From positions 62,001 to 126,000 of the forward strand of contig CANHCQ010000004.1 in assembly GCA_947459215.1 (NCBI GenBank): 64,000 nucleotides of DNA, written 5' to 3'. The translations under genes and the position numbers were made by a program. The notes below the pieces were generated by a model, which saw only the letters and a list, made by a program, of their open reading frames with translations, made no database searches and was not told the DNA's origin. Every line of letters begins with the position of its first letter. Position 1 is the stretch's first letter. Source of the stretch: Phycisphaerales bacterium (GTDB lineage: Bacteria > Planctomycetota > Phycisphaerae > Phycisphaerales > UBA1924). This document shows positions 30,083 to 39,259 of the stretch, piece by piece.

Positions 30083-30559
30083 TCAAGCCCCGAGCGGCCG
30101 CCCCAGCGCCATCCGCTTCTCAATCACGAACTTCTTGTGGTGCAGCACGTGCTCGACGTAGTGGGTGACGATCCAGCCGAGCGAGATGATGCCGCGGACG
30201 CTGTGAACGCCCTCGCGCTCGAAGGCCTCGTCGGGCAGGTTGACCAGCAGCTCGGCGGTGTGGCGACGGTTGATCGCAAAGAGTTCGCACGCGTTCGCCG
30301 CCGACCGCTTGTCGTACGCCAGCAGCCCGGCGTAGCGCGACTCGTCGTAGTTCATGAGCAGCGGCAGGTCCATGGCCGCGATCCGCTTGATGCGATCGGT
30401 CGCCACCAGGTCGCTGTCCAGCGTGTGGAAGACGCACTGGGCGATGCTCCACGCTCCGGGCACGGGATGGGCGTTGAGCTGGTCACGGGTCAGCCCTGCG
30501 ATCCAAGACTTGAGCTCGTCGGCTTGCGAGGCGTACGCGTCGATGGCGGTGCGGTCCAT
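30083..30559 (-). CDS. DinB-like four-helix metalloprotein
   Basis: 158 residues of the DinB/YfiT fold, a four-helix bundle with three His binding a divalent metal. Candidate ligands are in CVFHTLDSD (near 45) and in the late motif GWIVTHYVEHVLHH (near 128-141). Members include damage-inducible proteins and thiol-dependent transferases; no specific role can be given. TATCGT (30566-30571) lies six bases before the ATG. Divergent from the FHA kinase gene with only 53 bases between starts. Confidence 0.85.
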   Translation of the reverse strand: MDRTAIDAYASQADELKSWIAGLTRDQLNAHPVPGAWSIAQCVFHTLDSDLVATDRIKRIAAMDLPLLMNYDESRYAGLLAYDKRSAANACELFAINRRHTAELLVNLPDEAFEREGVHSVRGIISLGWIVTHYVEHVLHHKKFVIEKRMALGRPLGA

Positions 30560-30565
30560 TCGGAC

Positions 30566-30606
30566 ACGATATCACAAGCAACCCTTCTCTGGCCCTTTCG
30601 TACACT
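30566..30606. promoter_or_regulatory. Divergent leaderless-type -10 boxes between dinB-like and FHA kinase genes
   Basis: TATCGT on the minus strand (30566-30571) and TACACT on the plus strand (30601-30606) each end six bases before the start codon they serve (ATG at 30559, GTG at 30613). No ribosome-binding sequence is present for either gene. Confidence 0.5.
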
Positions 30607-30612
30607 AGTTTC

Positions 30613-32364
30613 GTGCTGATCCTCACCGTCCTTCAAGGCCCCGACAAGGGGCGGACGTTCCAGCTTCCCGACCACGAGCCGCAGCTCATCGGGCGCTCGG
30701 GCGAGGCGTTGCCCATTAGCGACAGCACCGTCAGCCGTCGCCATGCCGAGATGACCCCCGACGCCGGGGCGTGGTTCATCCGCGACCTGCAATCGCAGAA
30801 CGGCACGTACGTCAACGGCGAGAAGATCAAGGACCGCATCCGCCTCCGGCCCGGCGACCAGATCCGCGTCGGCTCCACGCTCATGGTCTTCGGCTTCACC
30901 GAGACCAGCGACCCGGACATCGTCCGCCTCGCCAAGCCCAACCAGGTCGATGCGTCGATCGAACGCACGCTCGCCGGCGATGTGCTCAGCCCGCGTTCCA
31001 ACGCCAACGACGAGTCGCTGGTGATGTCCGAGCCCGAGCCGCGGATCGCCGCGGCCCACCACCTGCGGGTCATCTATCAGCTCACCAGCCTGACCAGCCA
31101 GCTCACCGATCGCACCGAGCTGCTCAAGAGCGTGATGGAGATGGTTTTCCGCGAGTTCAAGCCCGAACGCGGCTTCATCGTGCTAACAAAGTCGCACGAT
31201 CTCGATCACCCCAAGCCCGCGGTGGTGAAGTACCGCACGCCCCCAGCGAACGAAGAAGAGGCCCGCATCCACGTGCCTCGGACGATCCTGCAGCACGTCG
31301 TGAAGCGGAGCGAGGGCGTGCTGTCGTCCAACGCCATGAACGACCCGCGCTTCGCTGCGGGCGACAGCGTCCAGCGAATGCACGTGCGTAGCGCGATCTG
31401 CTCGCCCATCAGCTTCCGGGGGACGACCTTCGGCGCCATCTATATCGACAGCACGCTCGCGAACTACACGTTCACCGCCGAGCAGCTCGCCCTGATGAAC
31501 GCCGTGGGCCAGCACGCTGGCCTCGCGCTCGCCAACGCCGAGGGCTACGCCAGGAAGCTCCGCACCGAGCGACTGGCCGCCACCGGAGAGACCGTTGCAA
31601 GCCTTTCGCACTCGATCAAGAACATCCTCCAGGGCATCCGCGGAGGGGCCGACGTCGTGGAGCTCGGGCTCCGCAAGGACGATCTCAAAATCGCCAAGGG
31701 CGGCTGGGATATCTTCAAACGCAACCTCGACCGCATCGTGAGCCTCACCAGCAACATGCTGGCATACTCACGCCACCGCAAGCCCGAGGTCGAGCTCGAG
31801 AAGATCCAGAAGATCGTGGATGATTGCGTGGAGCTGCTCCGCCCGATGTGCGAATCGCGACAGATCGCGATCATCGTCGACATCGACCCCGAGATGCCCC
31901 CGATCGCCTTCGACCCGAGCCTGATGCACCAGGCGATCCTGAACCTGCTGACCAACGCTGTCGAAGCCGTGGACCCCGGCAACGGCGTGGTCACCGTGCG
32001 GGCGGTGTATCGCCACCTCGCGCCCGGAACGCCGCCTCTGCAAGCACTGACCGCGACCCTGAACCCGGCGCAGACCGGCATGGCATGGGCGATTGTCGAC
32101 GTCATCGACAACGGCTCGGGAATTCCAAAGGGCAAACAGCAGTGGGTCTTCGAGCCGTTCAATACCACCAAGGGGCTCCGTGGCACGGGCCTCGGGCTGG
32201 CGGTCGCGAAGCGCGTCGCCGAGGAGCACCGCGGCACCATCGCCCTCGACAGCGACGAGGGCAAAGGCTGCACCTTTCGTCTTATGGTCCCCGCAGATCC
32301 CCTGGCGCAGATCGACCCAAGCGCCACCACCGGTGAGAAAGACCAAGCCCGGCGTCCCGAATAA
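30613..32364 (+). CDS. FHA-GAF sensor histidine kinase
   Basis: 583 residues, soluble. Order: FHA domain (about 1-95; IGRSGEALPISDSTVSRRHAEM and SQNGTYVNG are the phosphothreonine-binding signature), GAF domain (about 150-315), dimerisation/phosphoacceptor helix with the H-box SLSHSIKNILQGI (His near 335), and HATPase with N-box LLTNAVEAV, G1 DNGSGIP and G2 GTGLGLAVAKR. It probably links Ser/Thr phosphorylation to His-Asp signalling. No response regulator is adjacent. The start is GTG at 30613, supported by the leaderless hexamer. The C-terminus is a short charged tail. Confidence 0.92.
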   Translation: MLILTVLQGPDKGRTFQLPDHEPQLIGRSGEALPISDSTVSRRHAEMTPDAGAWFIRDLQSQNGTYVNGEKIKDRIRLRPGDQIRVGSTLMVFGFTETSDPDIVRLAKPNQVDASIERTLAGDVLSPRSNANDESLVMSEPEPRIAAAHHLRVIYQLTSLTSQLTDRTELLKSVMEMVFREFKPERGFIVLTKSHDLDHPKPAVVKYRTPPANEEEARIHVPRTILQHVVKRSEGVLSSNAMNDPRFAAGDSVQRMHVRSAICSPISFRGTTFGAIYIDSTLANYTFTAEQLALMNAVGQHAGLALANAEGYARKLRTERLAATGETVASLSHSIKNILQGIRGGADVVELGLRKDDLKIAKGGWDIFKRNLDRIVSLTSNMLAYSRHRKPEVELEKIQKIVDDCVELLRPMCESRQIAIIVDIDPEMPPIAFDPSLMHQAILNLLTNAVEAVDPGNGVVTVRAVYRHLAPGTPPLQALTATLNPAQTGMAWAIVDVIDNGSGIPKGKQQWVFEPFNTTKGLRGTGLGLAVAKRVAEEHRGTIALDSDEGKGCTFRLMVPADPLAQIDPSATTGEKDQARRPE

Positions 32365-32666
32365 GACGGCGTCAGATTGTGTCACACGATCCCGGACGAA
32401 TCCCGATCAGACACGTACCCCTTGTCCTTGCTTCATGCAGCCACGCGGCTGATCGACGCGGGGAACGAGGGCAAATCGGTCGATCGGCTTGGCCGCTCCC
32501 TGCGGCATTCATGCATCGGCTTGAGACATCTGCCACGAAACCCGCACGTGAGCCGAGGCCACGTGCTAGCCTTCTCTCCTTCTGTTACGCTGCGTCGGCG
32601 GATGGACTTTCCGGGGACTTCGTCCCGCCGCGCGATTTGTGCTCGCCTCGTGAACGGAACTCGACC
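32365..32666. other. 302-base gap before the methyltransferase gene
   Basis: No gene is supported; an open frame runs through in phase with the next gene but reads as non-protein (many Arg/Pro/Ser and no domain). TACGCT lies at 32586-32591 and a GGGAC-TTC-GTCCC hairpin at about 32614-32626, giving a plausible promoter and short structured leader. Two CACGTG hexamers lie near 32550 and 32560. Confidence 0.35.
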
Positions 32667-33404
32667 TTGAAGACCGCGCCGTCCGGCCATGCCCACACGC
32701 ACTCCAACGGCCACTCCAATGGCCATGCCAGCTCGCACGCCGGGCACGACCGCCTAATCGAGCCCCGCAAGAAGGCCTCGCGCTCCAGCCTGGCCGCACA
32801 CGCCAAGTTCCTCGCCGAGTTCATCTCGCACCCCGGGCGCATGGGCGCGGTCGCCGCCAGCGGCCCGGCATTGGCCAAGCGGATCGCGAGCCAGATCGAC
32901 TGGGCGAACGCCAAGGCCATCGTTGAGTACGGCCCGGGTACGGGCACCGTGACGCAAGAGCTGATCAAGCACGTCCGCCCTGGCGCCAAGTTCTTTGCCA
33001 TCGAGCGCAGTCCGGAGCTCGCGGCGGAATGCCGCCGCCGCCTGCCCCAGGTGCACCTGTACGAAGACAGCGCCGAGAACATCGTCGACATCTGCCGCAA
33101 AGAGGGCGTGGAGCAGCTCGACGTTGTCGTGAGCTGCCTGCCCTGGGCGAGCTTTCCCGAGTCGCTTCAGGAGTCGATTCTCGCGGCCACCATGAATGCT
33201 CTGAAGCCCGGCGGACGATTCGTTGGCTTCGGCTATCAGGTCGGGCTTTTCACTCCCGCCGGCCGCAGATTCCACGCCCGGCTCCCTCGCTATTTCGAGA
33301 ACATCGGCCGCTCCCGTCCGGTGTGGCTCAACATCCCGCCCGCCTTGGTCTTCAGTGGGTATCGGCGGCAGCAACCGGAACTGGCCCACGGCGCCTCTCG
33401 CTAG
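32667..33404 (+). CDS. SAM-dependent methyltransferase, PmtA-like
   Basis: 245 residues if started at TTG 32667. After a His-rich N-terminus (about eight His in residues 6-35), the core has motif I VEYGPGTGTVTQEL, FFAIERSPELAAECRRRLP and the post-motif VVVSCLPWASFP. The C-terminus (RSRPVWLNIPPALVF) matches phospholipid N-methyltransferases of the PmtA/rRNA dimethylase-like group. It may methylate phosphatidylethanolamine, but that is inference. Earlier in-frame starts exist (for example 32511) with less protein-like sequence. Stops overlap by four bases with the convergent sugar transferase. Confidence 0.78.
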   Translation: MKTAPSGHAHTHSNGHSNGHASSHAGHDRLIEPRKKASRSSLAAHAKFLAEFISHPGRMGAVAASGPALAKRIASQIDWANAKAIVEYGPGTGTVTQELIKHVRPGAKFFAIERSPELAAECRRRLPQVHLYEDSAENIVDICRKEGVEQLDVVVSCLPWASFPESLQESILAATMNALKPGGRFVGFGYQVGLFTPAGRRFHARLPRYFENIGRSRPVWLNIPPALVFSGYRRQQPELAHGASR

Positions 33405-34951
33405 TACGCCCCGCGGCCCGTCAGCACCACCCACACCGTCTTGATCACGATGTACAAGTCGAGCCAGATCGACCAGTTCCGGACGTAGTACGCATCAAGC
33501 GTCACGCGATCGTCATAAGACAGGTCGTTGCGACCCGACACCTGCCACAGCCCGGTCATGCCCGGCAGCGACTTGGTGTAGACCGAAGCCAATTCCTCGT
33601 ACTTCGCCGTCTCGCCGGTGGTGATCGGGCGCGGACCGACGAGGCTCATCTGTCCGATGAGCACATTGAAGATCTGTGGCAATTCATCCACGCTGGTCCG
33701 CCGCAGCCACTTGCCCACACGGGTCAGACGCGGATCGTTCCGGAGTTTCTGCGTCTCGTCCCACTCCTTCTTGAGGGCGGGGTCGCGGGCTAGGGCGTCG
33801 CGCAGCACCTGATCGTTGTTGACGACCATGGTGCGGAACTTCATCTGGTGGAAGATCTTGCCGCTGAACCCGACACGGCGCAGGCCGATCAGCACCGGGC
33901 CCTTGGAATCCATCTTGATCAACGCCGCGAGCACGGCGAAGACGGGCAGGAACACGGGCAACAGCACGCACAGCGCGAGCAGATCGAGCGATCGCTTCAG
34001 CAGCCGCCGGCTCGGGTCGAGCAGCCGGTGCTCGATCTCCAGCCCCAGCATGCCGCCCAGGTCGCGCCCGGTCATCCACAGCGTCGCCGGCAGCGGCAGA
34101 TCGGGAACGAGAATCACATGGCGGAACGACTGCAGCGGGCCCTCGAGCATGTGCTTGATGGTCTCTCGCGACATGTTCTCGGTGCCGACCAGCGCGTACG
34201 GCACCTTGCCTGCCTCGCGCAGCGTCGGGATGAGCGTCTGGACGTCGATCACCGGGATCGAGGCGATCTGCGTCGGGGCGGTAGGGTCGCTGCTCACGAT
34301 GGCGCGGGTGCGCAGGCCCAGGTTGGGATACCGGCCGAGCTGCGCGACCAGCCGCTCGACGGCGTGGCGGTTTCCGAAGATCACCGCGGGGTAGCCGAAC
34401 CACGAGGTCTTCTTGAAGATCAGCTTGGTCACCGTGCGCGCGATGGGCACCGCGATGAAGCACATCGCCCAGGCGATAACGAACACCGCACGCGAGTACA
34501 CCGGCCCCTGCTTGAACATGAATGTGCCGGTCGCAAACACAAGAAAGACCAGCGAGATCACCAGACCTTGGCGCCGGAATTCCTCAACCGGGTGCGTGCC
34601 CACGCCGGGGTAGAGCTTCACCATCGCCGACACACCCAGGAAGACCAGCAGCATCGGCCACAGGGCCAGATACTCGCCCGGGACGATCTGCCGCTCGACC
34701 ACGGTCCACAGCCAGACGGCCGCCGTGCCGCAGGCGGCGAAGACGATCAGGTCGGCCGCGGCAAGCACGACGCCGGTGAGCCAATACCACCGCCCGAAAC
34801 GGAGGATCGGCGCCCCCGCCGATGTACTCCCCGGCCGGGGCTTGGGCTCGATCAGGACCGAACTTTGAAGACCCGCGTTCAAGCAGGGAAGGGTAGCGAA
34901 GGAAGGGAGGGGGGTGAGGGGGTATCGCCAATCGGCCCGAGACGGTGCCAT
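33401..34951 (-). CDS. Undecaprenyl-phosphate sugar phosphotransferase (WbaP-like)
   Basis: About 516 residues. An N-terminal membrane region of four helices (about 55-175) is followed by a Rossmann-like CoA-binding-type domain (about 180-290), a further helix (LDLLALCVLLPVFLPVF) and the catalytic bacterial sugar transferase domain with KFRTMV, RRTSVDELPQIFNVL, MSLVGPRP and LPGMTGLWQVSGRN. It starts exopolysaccharide or O-antigen repeat units by loading a hexose-1-phosphate onto the lipid carrier. The start is uncertain: ATG 34951 lies inside a repeat arm, and TTG at 34882 is an alternative. Confidence 0.9.
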   Translation of the reverse strand: MAPSRADWRYPLTPLPSFATLPCLNAGLQSSVLIEPKPRPGSTSAGAPILRFGRWYWLTGVVLAAADLIVFAACGTAAVWLWTVVERQIVPGEYLALWPMLLVFLGVSAMVKLYPGVGTHPVEEFRRQGLVISLVFLVFATGTFMFKQGPVYSRAVFVIAWAMCFIAVPIARTVTKLIFKKTSWFGYPAVIFGNRHAVERLVAQLGRYPNLGLRTRAIVSSDPTAPTQIASIPVIDVQTLIPTLREAGKVPYALVGTENMSRETIKHMLEGPLQSFRHVILVPDLPLPATLWMTGRDLGGMLGLEIEHRLLDPSRRLLKRSLDLLALCVLLPVFLPVFAVLAALIKMDSKGPVLIGLRRVGFSGKIFHQMKFRTMVVNNDQVLRDALARDPALKKEWDETQKLRNDPRLTRVGKWLRRTSVDELPQIFNVLIGQMSLVGPRPITTGETAKYEELASVYTKSLPGMTGLWQVSGRNDLSYDDRVTLDAYYVRNWSIWLDLYIVIKTVWVVLTGRGAY

Positions 34952-35049
34952 CAGTCCGCCGGCTCGGCGGCGCGACTGATGCGATTCGACGCGTTCGTTC
35001 CCGACCGCATCAGTCGCGCGGCTCCGAGCAGCCGCGGACTGATGGCACC
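34944..35049. repeat. ATCAGTC doublet palindrome (REP-like)
   Basis: GGTGCCATCAGTCCGC (34944-34959) is the exact complement of 35034-35049, and CGCGACTGATGCG (34971-34983) of 35006-35018. Each half is itself a hairpin bounded by ATCAGTC and GACTGAT, so the element is two inverted hairpins. It separates the sugar transferase from the Eis-like acetyltransferase. Confidence 0.75.
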
Positions 35050-35101
35050 ACCTGTTCAGCACCGGCGGCCTGTTTCAACATCTCACCCCGTCAACCCATT
35101 C

Positions 35102-36289
35102 TCAGTAGTGATCCGTCATCCACGGCGTGCCCTGCGCGAATGCCGCTCCCAGCACGTCGAAGCCAGCATCGTCGCCCTCGCACAGTCCGAGAATTGCGGC
35201 CTGTCGCGGCGTGTAAAGGCCGCTGTACATCGCCGCGAGTCCCTTGATGTCGCACGCGACGCGGCCCGAGCCCACCCCGCCGCGCGTCATGCGGGCACGG
35301 CCGCCCTCGATCTCGACCCGCCACACGCCGGCGTTGGCGGGGATGATGTCATCGCGGAGATCGAGCGTTACCGCGCCCTTGACGGCCGTGGAGTAGCCGC
35401 GGTCTTCCAGCGCCTTGGCGACGTGGATGATGCGGAGCATCCAGTAGTCCTTGAGCTTCACCTCGTAGCGCTGCTGAGGCAAGAGTGTCACGATCGGGTG
35501 CATCGGCCCGCCACCGAGGGTGACGGTGTTGGCCATCGGCTCGAAGTCGGCGAGCAGGCCGATGAGCGCGCGGGCATGTTCCACGCTCGTGAAGGCGATG
35601 TCGCTGAGCGTGAGTTCCTGCCGCCCCGTGGTAGCGTCGCACGACTGGCTCAGGTAGAGATACCCGCCGAGCGCGCCGGCGTCGTCGAGCACGCCGAAGC
35701 CCTGGTACTCCGAATCCCACATCTTGCGGATGCGCTGCCAGCCGTAGGGGGCGCGATCGAGCGACCCGGCCCACAGGGCGGCGTACGTCTTGTACACGGC
35801 CTCGATCCGCGAATGATCCGCCTCGGTCAACGACACCACACGCCGCGCCTTGCCGATGCCCTCGAGGCGGGAGACGGGGATCTTGGTGAGGAAGCGGTGC
35901 CCGGCCTGCTCGTACCCCGACTGGCGATAAAGCGCTTGGGTCGAGGCGTAGAGCCCGCCGAGCGCGACGCCTTCGTCGTGGGCCTCGCGGACGATCATCT
36001 CCATCATCCGACGCGCGTACCCGCGGCCGCGGTACTCGGGCGCGGTGCCAACCCCGGCGATGCCCATGAGGCTCACGCGACGGCCGCCGAAGTACTGACC
36101 CATGTCGATCCGCCGCAGCATCGCGGGAATCGCGTCGCCATCGCGCAGCACCCGCAGATGCTGGAGCCCGTGCTCGGTCAGCCACTTGGTGACACCTTCG
36201 GTGGTGCCGGCGAAGGCCAGAACGATGATCCGAGCGAGCGTGGGAACGTCGGCGTCGCTCGCTCGCGTGAGTGTCAGTGTGTCCGCCAC
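35102..36289 (-). CDS. Eis-like GNAT acetyltransferase with sterol-carrier C-terminus
   Basis: 395 residues, the three-domain layout of the Eis family: an N-terminal GNAT domain with the acetyl-CoA loop GVGTAPEYRGRGYARRMM (near 80-97), a second GNAT-like domain (about 150-285) and a C-terminal SCP2-like domain (about 290-395). Eis enzymes acetylate amines, including aminoglycosides in mycobacteria; the substrate here is unknown. ATG at 36289 with an AAAGGCGG ribosome site, 15 bases after the preceding acetyltransferase, so the two are probably cotranscribed. Confidence 0.88.
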   Translation of the reverse strand: MADTLTLTRASDADVPTLARIIVLAFAGTTEGVTKWLTEHGLQHLRVLRDGDAIPAMLRRIDMGQYFGGRRVSLMGIAGVGTAPEYRGRGYARRMMEMIVREAHDEGVALGGLYASTQALYRQSGYEQAGHRFLTKIPVSRLEGIGKARRVVSLTEADHSRIEAVYKTYAALWAGSLDRAPYGWQRIRKMWDSEYQGFGVLDDAGALGGYLYLSQSCDATTGRQELTLSDIAFTSVEHARALIGLLADFEPMANTVTLGGGPMHPIVTLLPQQRYEVKLKDYWMLRIIHVAKALEDRGYSTAVKGAVTLDLRDDIIPANAGVWRVEIEGGRARMTRGGVGSGRVACDIKGLAAMYSGLYTPRQAAILGLCEGDDAGFDVLGAAFAQGTPWMTDHY

Positions 36290-36304
36290 GGTGCCGCCTT
36301 TCCG

Positions 36305-36775
36305 CTACGCCTGCTTGTACCCTTCGCGATCCAATATCTCCATGTACCGGCTGGGCTCGGGCATGGGTGCAAATCCGAACTGTTGGTACAACCCGTGCGC
36401 GTCGCGGGTCTTGAGGCAGAAGCAACGCACCCCTCGGATCGCAGGCTCGGCCATGATGTTCTGCATCAGCAGTTTCCCCACGCCGCCGCCCCTGTGCGAC
36501 TCCAGTACGTAGACATCGCACAGATACGCAAAGCTCGCCCGGTCGGTCACGACGCGGGCAAAGCCCACCTGGGCGAAGCGTCCATCGCCACCCGATGGAC
36601 GCGGCGTCTGCGCATCAAACACGCCATAGCACAACGAGTTCTCGATCCCACGCACTACCCGCTCTCGCGCAATGCCCGACGACCAGTAACACGTGGACAG
36701 GAACGCGTAGATCGCGTCGATGTCCAGCAGCGATTTGTCGGAGGAAACGATGTAGCGGCTCACGGGCTCGGGCAT
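36305..36775 (-). CDS. GNAT family acetyltransferase
   Basis: 156 residues. The N-terminal half includes YAFLSTCYWSSGI, as in the YitI/arylalkylamine-like bacterial GNATs. Motif A is LESHRGGGVGKLLMQNIM (near 95-112), followed by FCLKTRDAHGLYQQFGF, the classic beta5 region. The start is placed at 36775 because TAGCAT lies five bases before it; ATG at 36808 would add eleven residues. It is upstream of and probably coupled to the Eis-like gene. Substrate unknown. Confidence 0.88.
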   Translation of the reverse strand: MPEPVSRYIVSSDKSLLDIDAIYAFLSTCYWSSGIARERVVRGIENSLCYGVFDAQTPRPSGGDGRFAQVGFARVVTDRASFAYLCDVYVLESHRGGGVGKLLMQNIMAEPAIRGVRCFCLKTRDAHGLYQQFGFAPMPEPSRYMEILDREGYKQA

Positions 36776-36909
36776 CGCCGATGCTATCCCAGACGTCGGG
36801 ACGTGCATGTGGGGACACGGGCCCGAGCGGGAAGGGGTCGATCACGGGACGCCGTGGGTCGTTCACCCCCCTCGCTTCTCACGTTCCCCGAATCCGATAC
36901 GCTCTCTCC

Positions 36910-38196
36910 ATGTCCCTCGTCATCCGCCGCTGCCGCGCCCTGTGTCTGGACTCCGGTCCGGCCGGTCCGCGCACCGGCGCGGCGATGAACGAGCTTTCGA
37001 TCCGCGATGGCGTGGACGTCATCGTCCGCGGCGGGCGCATCGAGTCCATCGGCGAGTCGCTCACCATTCCGCCCGGCGGACAAGTCATCGACGCCCATGG
37101 CGACATCCTGCTCCCAGGCTTTGTCGATTGCCACACCCACCTGTGCTGGGCTGGCGATCGCCTCGGCGAATGGTCCAAGCGGCTCGACGGCGTGCCCTAC
37201 CTCGACATCCTCAAAGCCGGCGGCGGGATCATGTCCACCGTTCGCGCCGTGCGTGAGACGCCGCTCGTCACGCTCACCGAACTCGTCCGCCGCCGCCTCG
37301 ACACCATCCTCCGCCACGGCGTGACCACCGTCGAGGTGAAATCCGGCTACGGCCTGTGCACGGAAGCCGAGATCAAGATGCTGCGAGCCACCCGTGACGC
37401 CGCGGTGACCTGGCCGGGAACGGTCGTCCTCACAGCGCTGCTCGGTCACGCCATCGACCCGGACGTTGGCGCCGCCAAGTTCGTCGATCGCACGATCCAT
37501 GAGACGCTGCCCGCGGTGCACGCGGAGTTCCCGGGGATCGCCATCGATCTCTTCTGCGAAGAGGGCGCGTGGTCGCTCGCGGACTCGGTCCGGCTGCTGC
37601 AGACCGCCCGCGAACTCGGCCATCCGATCCGCGCCCACGCCGACCAGTTCTCCAGCAAGGGGCTTGTCACCGAGGCCGTGCGGCTCGGTGCCCTGAGCGT
37701 GGATCACCTCGAACAGACCACGCCGCGGGAGATGGAGACGCTCGCAAGGTCGCAGACCTTCGGCGTCGGCCTTCCGATCACATCGCTCGGAACGACGACC
37801 GTCCCCCACCGCCCACGCGAGGGTGCTCCAGCCTTCACCGGCATGACGCCGCCGATCAAGTTCGCCAATCTGCGCGACCTGATCGACAAGGGCGGCCGCG
37901 CCTGCATCGCGACCAACGCCAATCCCGGCTCTTCGCCGACGTATTCCATGCCGTTTGCGATCGCGCTTGCCGTGCGGTTCTGCGGCCTGTCGATCCCCGA
38001 GGCCATCACCGCGGCGACCGTCAACCCGGCCGTCATGCTCGGCTTCCACGATCGCGCCGTCATCGCCCCCGGCAAACGCGCCGACCTCATCCTGCTCCGC
38101 CACAACGACTATCGCGAACTCGCGTACGAGCTCGGCGGCGATCCGGTCCGCGCCGTGATCGTCCACGGTCAGGTCGCCCGCTACTTCGCGACGTGA
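36910..38196 (+). CDS. hutI: Imidazolonepropionase
   Basis: Hydrolyses imidazolone-5-propionate to formiminoglutamate in histidine degradation. 428 residues, amidohydrolase fold. Metal and substrate motifs: DCHTHLCWAGDR (near 73-84), the hut-specific GGGIMSTVRAVR (near 104), VEVKSGYGL (near 140), HADQFS (near 243) and the late ATNANPGSSPTYS (near 335). No hutH, hutU or hutG is adjacent, so the pathway is split across the genome. TACGCT (36898-36903) ends six bases before the ATG. Convergent with the isoaspartyl peptidase. Confidence 0.93.
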   Translation: MSLVIRRCRALCLDSGPAGPRTGAAMNELSIRDGVDVIVRGGRIESIGESLTIPPGGQVIDAHGDILLPGFVDCHTHLCWAGDRLGEWSKRLDGVPYLDILKAGGGIMSTVRAVRETPLVTLTELVRRRLDTILRHGVTTVEVKSGYGLCTEAEIKMLRATRDAAVTWPGTVVLTALLGHAIDPDVGAAKFVDRTIHETLPAVHAEFPGIAIDLFCEEGAWSLADSVRLLQTARELGHPIRAHADQFSSKGLVTEAVRLGALSVDHLEQTTPREMETLARSQTFGVGLPITSLGTTTVPHRPREGAPAFTGMTPPIKFANLRDLIDKGGRACIATNANPGSSPTYSMPFAIALAVRFCGLSIPEAITAATVNPAVMLGFHDRAVIAPGKRADLILLRHNDYRELAYELGGDPVRAVIVHGQVARYFAT

Positions 38197-38220
38197 CCCG
38201 CGCCCGAACCTCCCGCGTCA

Positions 38221-39228
38221 TCACTCCTCCCAGATGCGAACCTCGTCGCGTCCGCGACTATCCGCCGCGGCCCGATACATGCCCGCGCTGCTGTAGGGCA
38301 TCGCGATCCGCCCGTGCCGGTCCACCGCGATCAAGCCGCCGTCACCCGAATCGAGCACCCGCAGAATGTAATGGTCCGCCGCCTGCTCGACGGTTTCACC
38401 GATCAACGCCATCCGCGCCGCGATGCCGCTCGCCACGCTGTGGCGAATGAACTGCTCGCCCGTGCCCGTGCAGCTCACAGCGACGGTCGCGTTTGCGTAC
38501 GTGCCGCTGCCGATGAGCGGCGCATCACCGACGCGGCCCGGACGCTTGCCCGTCATGCCTCCGGTGCTGGTTGCCGAAGCGAGCCGCCCCGACCGATCGA
38601 GCGCGACGACACCCACGGTGCCGAACCGCGTGTCAAGCGTCGCCGCCGCCGCTTTGGACTCCGCACGGCGCTGGAGTTCCTTCTCCAGTTGCCCGCGACG
38701 CCGCGGCGTGATGAACCAGTCGTTCGGCACGCGCTCGACGCCGGCCTCTGTCGCGAACGCCTCGGCACCGTCGCCGATCAAGAGCACGTGCGACGTGCGC
38801 TGGGAAACCAATCTCGCCAGCGAGATCGGGTGCCGAACGGTCTTCACGCCCGCCACCGCGCCCGCTTTCAGCGTCGCACCGTCCATCACGGCGGCATCCA
38901 GTTCGACGTCGCCTCGCTCCGTCAGCACCGCGCCACGCCCGGCATTGAACAACTCATCGTCTTCGAGCATGTGCACCAGAGCTTCGCAGACGTCCATCGC
39001 AGCGTCGCCAGCCGCGAGCCGCCGCTTGCCCTCGTCGAGCACCCGCCGCATGGATTCGCGGTATCGAGGCTCCAGCTCGGGGGATTCTCCTTTCTTGATC
39101 GCGCCGGCACCGCCATGGATAGCGATGGCCCATGAGTCCCCACCACGCGACAGGTCAGCATCGTGGGCACAACCTACCAGCACACAGGCACAGACAATTG
39201 CGATCGCGGCGAGGGTCAACTGAAGCAT
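38221..39228 (-). CDS. Isoaspartyl peptidase/L-asparaginase, lipoprotein form
   Basis: 335 residues, an Ntn hydrolase of the plant-type asparaginase family that cleaves isoaspartyl dipeptides and asparagine after self-processing. WAIAIHGGAGAI opens the mature enzyme, NAGRGAVLTERGDVELDAA lies near 95, and the autocleavage site is before Thr in RFGTVGVVALDRSG (near 205). An N-terminal lipoprotein signal (lipobox LVGC, Cys near 20) places it outside the cytoplasm, as in several planctomycetes. TACGCT (39235-39240) lies six bases before the ATG. Confidence 0.92.
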   Translation of the reverse strand: MLQLTLAAIAIVCACVLVGCAHDADLSRGGDSWAIAIHGGAGAIKKGESPELEPRYRESMRRVLDEGKRRLAAGDAAMDVCEALVHMLEDDELFNAGRGAVLTERGDVELDAAVMDGATLKAGAVAGVKTVRHPISLARLVSQRTSHVLLIGDGAEAFATEAGVERVPNDWFITPRRRGQLEKELQRRAESKAAAATLDTRFGTVGVVALDRSGRLASATSTGGMTGKRPGRVGDAPLIGSGTYANATVAVSCTGTGEQFIRHSVASGIAARMALIGETVEQAADHYILRVLDSGDGGLIAVDRHGRIAMPYSSAGMYRAAADSRGRDEVRIWEE

Positions 39229-39259
39229 GTGACGAGCGTACCACGATGCCAACGGCCGG

